From Moorella sp. UBA4076 (GTDB taxonomy: Bacteria > Bacillota > DSM-521 > Neomoorellales > Neomoorellaceae): 14,868 bases of DNA. Shown piece after piece: positions 1 through 5,291 of the stretch; positions within the stretch are counted from its first letter, which is position 1; every line of letters begins with the position of its first letter. A program made the translations under genes and the position numbers. The notes beneath the pieces were generated by a model. The model did no database searches. It was not told where the DNA came from and worked only from the letters and a program-made list of their open reading frames with translations. The stretch covers positions 5,299 through 20,166 of the forward strand of contig DFYS01000002.1 of the NCBI GenBank assembly GCA_002383405.1. Direction: 5' to 3'.

Positions 1-230
1 TCCGAGGCGTCCAGCCAGCCGCGGGCGTCCTCCATATTCTTTTTGTACTGGTCGTTAGCGGCGATGGAGGTTTGAAAGGCCAGGACGCGGGCGACGACGA
101 TGGGGTCGTCGGAGGGGCGGTTGACGGCTTTGCCGGAGGCCATCTGTTCCTGGGTGCGGGACATGTTCTCCAGGTTGCGGTTGATGTTGCGGATGACGTT
201 GTTATTGAGCATACGGTTGGTGATACGCAA
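1..230 (-). CDS. flgL: Hook-filament junction protein FlgL (partial, N-terminus only)
   Basis: FlgL (HAP3) forms the second ring of the junction between the flagellar hook and filament and is exported through the flagellar type III apparatus. About 76 N-terminal residues are present; the rest lies beyond the left edge. The start reads M-R-I-T-N-R-M-L, followed by a heptad-like Asn/Leu-rich helix and the SGKAVNRPSDDP segment, the conserved flagellin/FlgL D0-D1 signature. The start is TTG (228-230). It is chosen because a GAGGTG Shine-Dalgarno lies 7 bases upstream and because family members begin MRxTNxM. The gene is downstream of flgK on the same strand, the usual order, but 291 bases separate them. 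The family call is secure. The TTG start is very likely. Confidence 0.93.
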   Translation of the reverse strand, partial: MRITNRMLNNNVIRNINRNLENMSRTQEQMASGKAVNRPSDDPIVVARVLAFQTSIAANDQYKKNMEDARGWLDAS

Positions 231-521
231 CTTTCTTCACCTCTGCTGGATTAAACTTTTAGAGGATTAAGCGTGCTGTCCATGTGGCGCGTTACTCGCC
301 GGGAAAAGGGCTGCATTCTTATACTGTAACTACTCCACCTGCCTGTCCCTGTCGTCCTGTCAGCTAAAGCCCGCAGGGACTGTAAAGTAACAAAGCGTGG
401 CAGTCATACCAAACAGGTATCCGCTGCATTTAAAAGCTGCGCTAATCTTGGTAGTTACCCTGAGCTTATCAGCGTTAGGAAGCAAACTACAATGGCGTAC
501 TACTTAATGAATGAAAAAAGC
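231..521. other. flgK-flgL spacer with possible structured RNA
   Basis: No open frame with a ribosome site is convincing in this 291-base gap. It holds several short inverted repeats. GACTG (378-382) pairs with CAGTC (401-405). Directly next to it ATACC (406-410) pairs with GGTAT (416-420). GCAG (373-376) can close both with CTGC (424-427), giving a three-way junction. A competing 7-bp pair GTCCCTG (345-351)/CAGGGAC (374-380) excludes that fold. CGTTAGG (473-479) also pairs with CCTAACG (521-527) at the flgK stop. I could not match it to a known riboswitch class. No clear promoter for flgL was found. Confidence 0.4.
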
Positions 522-2051
522 CTAACGGGTGACGCCCATACCGTTGATGATCTTGTCAAGCATGCTGTCCAGGGTGGTAATCATCCGCGCCGAGGCCTCG
601 TAGGCGCGCTGGTACTGGATCATGGTGGCCATCTCTTCGTCCAGGGAGACGCCGGAGATGGATTCCTTGCGGTTGGTGAGCTGGTCCACCAGGACGCCCT
701 GGTTGGTGGTCATGCGGACGGCCTCGTGGGCGTCGACGCCCAGCCGGGCGGTGAAATTTTTGTAGTAGTCGTCGAAAGTGACACCGCCACTACTACCGTC
801 ACTAATTATAGTAAGAGTATCTGTTATCTCATCCCCATCATTATCGGTTTCTTGTAGTAACTTAGATTGTAACTGGGCAATCTTTAGGGCGTTAGCTCCA
901 TCACCCTCTCCACCGTTACTTTCTGCTGCAGCTATTTTAGTTACATCAGCTTGGATATTAGGGTTAACGCCAATATTTTTGGCAGTGATATCAGTCGCAC
1001 TGATATCAGGAGGATTACTTAAAACCACAAAAAAGTTTTCATACGTATCAATATTGGGGGGTTCATCAGTATGTACAGGGTCCCCATTCAAATCATTGCC
1101 CTGTCTATGGATAGCATTAATATTTTCCGCCAGACCCCTGGCTAAAATATCAAGTTTATCGAGATATAGCTGGACATCTTTATGAGCATCCTGCAAGCCC
1201 TTGATCTCGCCCCTGGCAAAGGTAACCCCCGAGTTGTTTAATAAAATGTCCGTGCTACCGGTGCTGAAGATATTGATTATTTTCTTGTCGCTATCCACTG
1301 CCGTTATATCGATATCGTTCACCAGAACATTAATTTTGCCATCCGCCTTGCCATCCACAACATTCTCTTCAACCGTAAAGTCAATTATCTTGCTCAGCCT
1401 ATCCAGCAGCAGATCCCGCTGGTCCATCAAATCGTTGGGCTGGTCACCGGCGGCGACGATGTTTTTGATCTGGCCGTTCAAGTCGGCAATCTGTTGGGCC
1501 AGGGAATTTATTTCCGTAACCTTCAACGCAATTGTTTGCTCGATATCAGCAGTGATGGTTTCCAGCTGCTGGGCGCTGTGGTTAAAAGCCTCCGCCAGGG
1601 CAACTGATGTCTCCACTACGGTAGTCCTGATCGGCGAGCTTTCGGCGTACTTGGCGAGTTCCTGCCAGGAGGCCCAGAACTGGCTCAAAAGGGTGTTAAA
1701 GCCGGTGTCCGAGGGCTCGTTGAAGACGATTTCTACCTGCTTTAAAATGTCCTGCTTCTGCTCCCACAGCCCCAGCGAGCCGGTTTCGCGGCGGATCTGG
1801 CTGTCCAGAAACTGGTCACGCAGGCGGCGGGTTTCCTGGCTGAAGACGCCGGTACCGATCTGCCAGCCGCTGCCGCCAGGGTGATTCATGGAGGGGACGG
1901 GATAGGCGGGCATCGTGGCCAGGACCACCCGCTGGCGGGTATAGCCGTCGGTGTTGGCGTTGGCAATGTTATGGGAAGTGGTATACATGCCCCGCTGCTG
2001 GCCTTGCATGCCGCGCAGGGCGGTGTTGAAACCGAAAAACGTCCCGGGCAT
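522..2051 (-). CDS. flgK: Hook-associated protein FlgK (HAP1)
   Basis: FlgK joins the flagellar hook to the filament and is exported with FlgN as chaperone. The 509-residue protein opens with MPGTFFGFNTALRGMQ and contains the SHNIANANTDGYTRQR motif of the flagellar rod/hook family. It ends with the conserved C-terminal helix (GVSLDEEMATMIQYQRAYEASARMI, given here as its landmarks SLDEEM, QYQRAYEA and the final MLDKIINGM). Length fits the family (about 450-600). The start is the ATG at 2049-2051, with AAGGGTG six bases upstream. An in-frame GTG nine bases further up lies inside that ribosome site and is unlikely. Residues about 217-425, the surface-exposed variable part, are encoded by visibly AT-richer DNA (775-1400) than the rest. 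Within it a DNDGDEITD stretch resembles a calcium-binding loop. A T-run follows the stop but has only a weak hairpin before it. Confidence 0.96.
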   Translation of the reverse strand: MPGTFFGFNTALRGMQGQQRGMYTTSHNIANANTDGYTRQRVVLATMPAYPVPSMNHPGGSGWQIGTGVFSQETRRLRDQFLDSQIRRETGSLGLWEQKQDILKQVEIVFNEPSDTGFNTLLSQFWASWQELAKYAESSPIRTTVVETSVALAEAFNHSAQQLETITADIEQTIALKVTEINSLAQQIADLNGQIKNIVAAGDQPNDLMDQRDLLLDRLSKIIDFTVEENVVDGKADGKINVLVNDIDITAVDSDKKIINIFSTGSTDILLNNSGVTFARGEIKGLQDAHKDVQLYLDKLDILARGLAENINAIHRQGNDLNGDPVHTDEPPNIDTYENFFVVLSNPPDISATDITAKNIGVNPNIQADVTKIAAAESNGGEGDGANALKIAQLQSKLLQETDNDGDEITDTLTIISDGSSGGVTFDDYYKNFTARLGVDAHEAVRMTTNQGVLVDQLTNRKESISGVSLDEEMATMIQYQRAYEASARMITTLDSMLDKIINGMGVTR

Positions 2052-2180
2052 TGTATTCACCCTTTATATGGAATTATTTGCCGCCGCTGCTATCCGGGCA
2101 GCCCGTACAACTGTACCAGATACCGGGCGGTAAATGGGCCTTAAGTGGACAAATTGGTATGCTGAACTGCCTGTGCTTTC
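2052..2180. other. flgN-flgK spacer
   Basis: This 129-base gap holds the flgK ribosome site (AAGGGTG just upstream of 2051) and small hairpin-forming stretches, such as GTAC-AACT-GTAC and CGGG-CAG-CCCG (plus-strand sense). No convincing promoter or terminator was seen, so flgN and flgK are probably co-transcribed. Confidence 0.4.
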
Positions 2181-2762
2181 CTATACTGTCCGGTCCATCA
2201 GCGCCGGCGTCACGCCTGCCGGCGCCAGCAGGGCCAGTATTTTTTGCACATAGGCCAGGGATTGGCGCGCCAGAAAGCGGTTGGTTTCATTTACTTCCTG
2301 GAGCTCGCGGACGGCCTGTCTTAAAGCCGCCTGCAGGTTTTCTGGAGTCAAGTCACTGCCATCGATTACGGGGCTATTGCTAAAGGCAGCAACATTAGCA
2401 ATGGCCGCGCCGCTGCCACCGCCAAAATCCTGCCCCTGGCCGGACCTGCCGGTGTTCGCCGCTACTCCCTGCCCGTAAGCAGGCGCGCCGTTGGGCGTGC
2501 GCAGGTATGCCGGTCCGGGTCCGGTATCGCGGGGCGTGCGCAGGTATGCCGGTCCAGGCCCGGTATCGCCGGGAGAAAGTACCTGCTGCCGCTCCTGCTC
2601 CAGGGCGGCCAGGCGGCGCGCCAGGTCACCCTTCAGCTTCGTGGCCTGCTGGATGGCGGCCAGATCACCCGCTGCCAGGGCGGATTGCTCCTGGCGGCAG
2701 GCGCCCAGCAGCTGCCGGACAATCTCCAGTTCGCTCTGCAGAACTTCAGCCAGACCTGACAC
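2181..2762 (-). CDS. flgN: FlgN-family flagellar export chaperone with expanded linker
   Basis: FlgN proteins bind the C-terminal helices of FlgK and FlgL in the cytoplasm and deliver them to the export gate. The 193-residue product has an N-terminal helix pair (VLQSELEIVRQLL; then ARRLAALEQERQQVL) and a C-terminal helix (LQAALRQAVRELQEVNETNRFLARQSLAYVQ region) typical of the family. Position directly upstream of flgK supports the call. The start is GTG at 2760-2762, because a perfect GGAGGAG lies 8 bases upstream. A longer in-frame start at 2846 would read through a purine-rich low-complexity stretch and has no comparable support. Residues about 62-140 are an unusual Gly/Pro/Ala-rich insertion, including two tandem copies of a 13-residue unit (DTGPGPAYLRTPR). 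Typical FlgN is about 140-160 residues, so this insert accounts for the extra length. Confidence 0.85.
   Translation of the reverse strand: MSGLAEVLQSELEIVRQLLGACRQEQSALAAGDLAAIQQATKLKGDLARRLAALEQERQQVLSPGDTGPGPAYLRTPRDTGPGPAYLRTPNGAPAYGQGVAANTGRSGQGQDFGGGSGAAIANVAAFSNSPVIDGSDLTPENLQAALRQAVRELQEVNETNRFLARQSLAYVQKILALLAPAGVTPALMDRTV
2493..2570 (-). repeat. 39-bp tandem duplication inside flgN
   Basis: Units 2493-2531 and 2532-2570 differ at only a few positions. Each encodes 13 residues (DTGPGPAYLRTPR/N), so the frame is kept. It sits in the low-complexity linker of the FlgN-like protein. Confidence 0.9.
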
Positions 2763-2789
2763 CAGGCCAACTCCTCCGTAAATAGATGT

Positions 2790-2816
2790 GAGAGGTGGGA
2801 GGTAAGAGGCGGGAGG
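2790..2816. repeat. Purine-rich G-tract just upstream of flgN
   Basis: The plus strand here is a run of GAGG/GGGAGG-type words (AGAGGTGGGAGGTAAGAGG...), entirely purine except for scattered T and C. It lies upstream of the flgN ribosome site (GGAGGAG, minus strand, 2771-2777). It could form a two-layer G-quadruplex in DNA on the non-transcribed strand; that is only a suggestion. Confidence 0.45.
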
Positions 2817-2821
2817 CTTTC

Positions 2822-2905
2822 CAGCACTCAACCCTGGCTCAATCAATTCCTGACAAGCTTACCAGTTATGCTCGGTTTACGTATAAATTCGATTGTTGAG
2901 TGCTG
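2822..2905. repeat. 11-bp perfect inverted repeat in the flgM-flgN spacer
   Basis: CAGCACTCAAC (2822-2832) is the exact reverse complement of GTTGAGTGCTG (2895-2905). The 62 bases between them are AT-richer than the surroundings. In mRNA reading flgM to flgN this would make a long stem-loop. It could equally be the ends of a tiny mobile repeat. Confidence 0.7.
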
Positions 2906-2912
2906 AACAGCT

Positions 2913-2943
2913 GCGCCGCTTTCAGGTTAAAGCCTGCCGGCGC
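2913..2943. repeat. Hairpin between flgM and flgN
   Basis: GCGCCG (2913-2918) pairs with CGGCGC (2938-2943), and CAGG (2923-2926) with CCTG (2933-2936) inside it, making a stable stem. There is no T-run on either side, so it is not a standard intrinsic terminator. It may be an mRNA processing or stability element. Confidence 0.6.
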
Positions 2944-2991
2944 TTGTCTTCTCCTCTTCGCTGCTGGCAACGCGCCGCCACGGATGGCTCA

Positions 2992-3309
2992 TCATAAACG
3001 AGATGGGGGATCAATAGTGGCGTGCGCCGCCGGTGGTGATAATTCCTTCAACATAGCGCCGGCCACCGCTTCCGGCGGTATATTATAAGTCCCGGCCAAT
3101 ACCCGCGCCCGAATGGCTTCGATGCGTGCCGCGCGGAGGTCATCCCCGGCGGCCGTCGCCATCAGCTCCCGGACCAGCTGGCCATCAGCCGATAGCTGCA
3201 CGCTGTCCGCCACGCCGTCGGCTTTATCTTTCTCCTTAACCCCGGCCGGCCGGCGATAGGCTTCGATAGCTTTATTCCAGGCGACCGGCCGCTGGTCGGT
3301 AATCTTCAA
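2992..3309 (-). CDS. flgM: Anti-sigma-28 factor FlgM
   Basis: FlgM binds and holds the flagellar sigma factor (SigD/FliA) until the hook-basal body is complete, so it times late flagellar gene expression. The 105-residue product shows the family signature: a polar, disordered N-terminal half, then DSVQLSADGQ and the C-terminal sigma-binding helices around RAARIEAIRARVLAGTYNIP and PPEAVAGAMLKEL. Length is normal (about 90-105). The start is TTG at 3307-3309, with GGGGGTG and AGGGG upstream on the minus strand. A good sigma-28 promoter lies 41 bases before the start, so FlgM is probably autoregulated through its own target sigma factor. flgN follows at 229 bases on the same strand. An inverted repeat (3314-3321/3359-3366) overlaps the ribosome site and may regulate translation. 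Confidence 0.93.
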   Translation of the reverse strand: MKITDQRPVAWNKAIEAYRRPAGVKEKDKADGVADSVQLSADGQLVRELMATAAGDDLRAARIEAIRARVLAGTYNIPPEAVAGAMLKELSPPAAHATIDPPSRL

Positions 3310-3313
3310 TGCC

Positions 3314-3366
3314 CCTGCACCCCCGGTTGATTTTTTCTTCTTTTACTTTATATCGAACGGTGCAGG
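3314..3366 (-). promoter_or_regulatory. Inverted repeat covering the flgM ribosome site
   Basis: CCTGCACC (3314-3321) and GGTGCAGG (3359-3366) are perfect 8-bp inverse copies, with a wobble extension. On the minus strand the downstream arm lies within the GGGGGTGCAGGGG ribosome region of flgM. The upstream arm lies in the spacer of the sigma-28 promoter, so it is present only in read-through RNA from upstream. Confidence 0.6.
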
Positions 3367-3376
3367 ATAAACTTTA
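3350..3376 (-). promoter_or_regulatory. Sigma-28 (SigD/FliA) promoter of flgM
   Basis: On the minus strand TAAA (3373-3376), a 15-base spacer and TTCGATAT (3350-3357) match the Bacillus-type SigD consensus TAAA-N15-GCCGATAT at the -35 and six of eight -10 positions with exact spacing. Transcription should begin near 3343, giving a leader of about 34 bases before the flgM TTG start. It is the only good sigma-28 site I found in a spacer of this window. Confidence 0.85.
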
Positions 3377-3530
3377 TGCCGGGGAAATCTACTCATCTAC
3401 AAAAGGGATTTGCCTGGCGGACCTTTACCCAGATAGTCAGCCGCTTTTACCCCTCGCCCTGTTTTATCGCTGCAGGCCCGGGCCCGAGCCGGCAACCCTG
3501 TGCAGCCCTATAATACATAGCCGGCTGTCT

Positions 3531-5291
3531 TTATGCCTGGCTGCAACCAGTACTGTTCCACCCACCTGCGGGTACGTAGCCGGCGGCCGCCATAATGGCT
3601 TCAGCCATATGTTCCAGGGGTACGGTCCGGTCCACTACTCCGGCCTCCGCTGCCGCCCGCGGCATTCCGTAAACGATCGAGGAGGATTCATCCTGGGCCA
3701 GCACCCGGCCGCCATAGTCTTTGATAGCCCGCAAGCCCCGGACGCCGTCGTTACCCATGCCGGTCAGGATGACGCCCAGGCTGCGGCTGCCGTATACCCG
3801 CGCCACGGAGAGCATGAGGACATCAACGGACGGTTTAAAAAGGGTGCTGATTGGTGCCGTGCCGGTCAGCAGCACCCGGACCCGGTCGCCCTGCTGCTCC
3901 AGAGACATCTGCTGCCCGGCCGGGGCGATAAGGGCCACCCCCGGCCGGACGATATCCCCGGCCGCCGCCTCCCGGACCTCCAGGGCGCTCAATTCGTTGA
4001 GGCGCCGCGCCAGGGGGCCGGTAAATCCTGGCGGCATATGCTGCACCACCACTATACCGGCCGGCAGGTCGCCGGGCAATGCCGTCAGAATACGGCGCAG
4101 GGCGGCAGGCCCCCCGGTGGAGGCGCCGATAGCTATAATGGCAGGTGAAGACGGGTGGTCGGAGGCTGGCAACCATGCGAAGACCGACGACAGTGGTTCT
4201 TGATCGTGACCGACCGCGCCGCTAAGGGCATCATTACGCCGCTGTCGCCCGGCGCTGTGGGCGCCTGATGGGGAATCGGTGGTCGGTGGCAGGTAATCTG
4301 GAATTGCGGGAGTGGTTACCGGCAATTTGGATGACGCCAAAATATCAGCCGGGGACAGAGAACCCGGGATAGATGGCGTAGTTGCCGGCAAGCGGGGTAG
4401 CACCGGAACAGCAGCCGGGGGCAGGGAATCCGGGGCCGGGGTACCCGGGGAAGCGGCTATGCCGGTCCTGGATTTCAAACCGGCGCGGCTGGCGGCGGAT
4501 TGCAAACCGGCGTGGTCACCTGCTGCTTCAGCGGCCGCCGTTGCCGCCTGAGCCGCCGCCTGGCGCCGGCTTGCCGGCCCCGGATGGGCATCGCCGGGCG
4601 ATACGTCAGCCGCCGCAGCCGCCCGGCCGGTTGCTGTCCCGCGCGGGGCACGCGTATCAGCAGTAGCTGCTGCCTGATCTATCGCTGCAGCGCTCGGGGC
4701 ACGCGTGTCTCCAGCAGCTGCTGTTGTCCGGCCGGTCGCTGTCCCGCGCGGGGCACGCGTATCAGCAGTAGCTGCTGCCTGATCTATCGCTGCAGTACTC
4801 GGGGTATGCGTGCCCGCATGACCCCGGGGGTCAGAAATAAAAGGTGCCGGGAGGATTTCCCGGCAGGGTTTACCCTGGCAGAGGCGCGCTACCGGCGCGC
4901 GGGCGGCGGCCTTGATTTTCTCCGGCAGGATGCGGCCCAGCTCTTTTGTTTCCCCCGGCCGCAGGGGCTTCAAAACAAAATCGACAGCCCCCAGCTCCAG
5001 GGCTTTAATGGTCACCTCAGCCCCGGCGGCTGTGTGGGCGGAGAGCATGATGACCGCCACCGGCTGGCTGGCCATGAGCGCTTCAAGCGTTGCCAGCCCG
5101 TCCATGACCGGCATTTCCAGGTCCAGGGTAACCACCTGCGGCCGCAGGGCGGCTATTTTCTCCAGGGCTTCGCGGCCGTTGCGGGCATAGCCGACAACCT
5201 GGAGCTGCGGGTCAGCTTCCAGGATGTCCGTCAACAACCGGCGGCTGAAGGCGGAATCATCGACGACCAGGACCTTAACTGGCCAGCTCAC
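3531..5291 (-). CDS. cheB: Chemotaxis methylesterase/response regulator CheB with very long linker
   Basis: CheB removes methyl groups from, and deamidates, chemoreceptors; phosphorylation by CheA activates it. The receiver domain covers residues 5-125: acidic pair D11/D12, phospho-acceptor D57 in TLDLEMPVMDG, and K108. The methylesterase domain covers about 383-575, with the catalytic triad S391 (IGASTGG), H418 (QHMPPGF) and D515 (TGMGNDG). All key residues are present. The protein has 586 residues against about 340-370 for usual CheB. The excess is an Ala/Thr/Pro-rich linker of about 230 residues (about 147-380) that contains a duplicated 35-residue-period block. The start is GTG at 5289-5291, with GGAGG six bases upstream. 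The start lies within the end of cheA (17-bp overlap), which indicates translational coupling. Function is secure; whether the linker alters regulation is unknown. Confidence 0.95.
   Translation of the reverse strand: MSWPVKVLVVDDSAFSRRLLTDILEADPQLQVVGYARNGREALEKIAALRPQVVTLDLEMPVMDGLATLEALMASQPVAVIMLSAHTAAGAEVTIKALELGAVDFVLKPLRPGETKELGRILPEKIKAAARAPVARLCQGKPCREILPAPFISDPRGHAGTHTPSTAAIDQAAATADTRAPRGTATGRTTAAAGDTRAPSAAAIDQAAATADTRAPRGTATGRAAAAADVSPGDAHPGPASRRQAAAQAATAAAEAAGDHAGLQSAASRAGLKSRTGIAASPGTPAPDSLPPAAVPVLPRLPATTPSIPGSLSPADILASSKLPVTTPAIPDYLPPTTDSPSGAHSAGRQRRNDALSGAVGHDQEPLSSVFAWLPASDHPSSPAIIAIGASTGGPAALRRILTALPGDLPAGIVVVQHMPPGFTGPLARRLNELSALEVREAAAGDIVRPGVALIAPAGQQMSLEQQGDRVRVLLTGTAPISTLFKPSVDVLMLSVARVYGSRSLGVILTGMGNDGVRGLRAIKDYGGRVLAQDESSSIVYGMPRAAAEAGVVDRTVPLEHMAEAIMAAAGYVPAGGWNSTGCSQA
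4623..4795 (-). repeat. 105-bp-period duplication in the cheB linker
   Basis: Bases 4623-4690 recur at 4728-4795 with one mismatch; the similarity fades into the following ~20 bases. The period is 105 bp, i.e. 35 codons. Both copies encode AIDQAAATADTRAPRG followed by TATGR. A shorter DTRAP-containing copy sits between them. The frame is kept, so the linker probably grew by in-frame duplication. Confidence 0.88.

Noticed and set aside
361..440. c-di-GMP-I or c-di-GMP-II riboswitch before flgL
   Set aside because: A three-way fold is possible, but the conserved core sequences and tetraloop of those classes are missing on both strands.
492..857. 121-codon plus-strand frame at the flgK end
   Set aside because: It lies mostly antisense to the conserved C-terminus of flgK and has no ribosome site or family resemblance.
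2763..2846. 28-codon N-terminal extension of the FlgN-like protein
   Set aside because: It reads through purine-rich repeat DNA and an inverted-repeat arm, while a perfect GGAGGAG is placed for the GTG at 2762.
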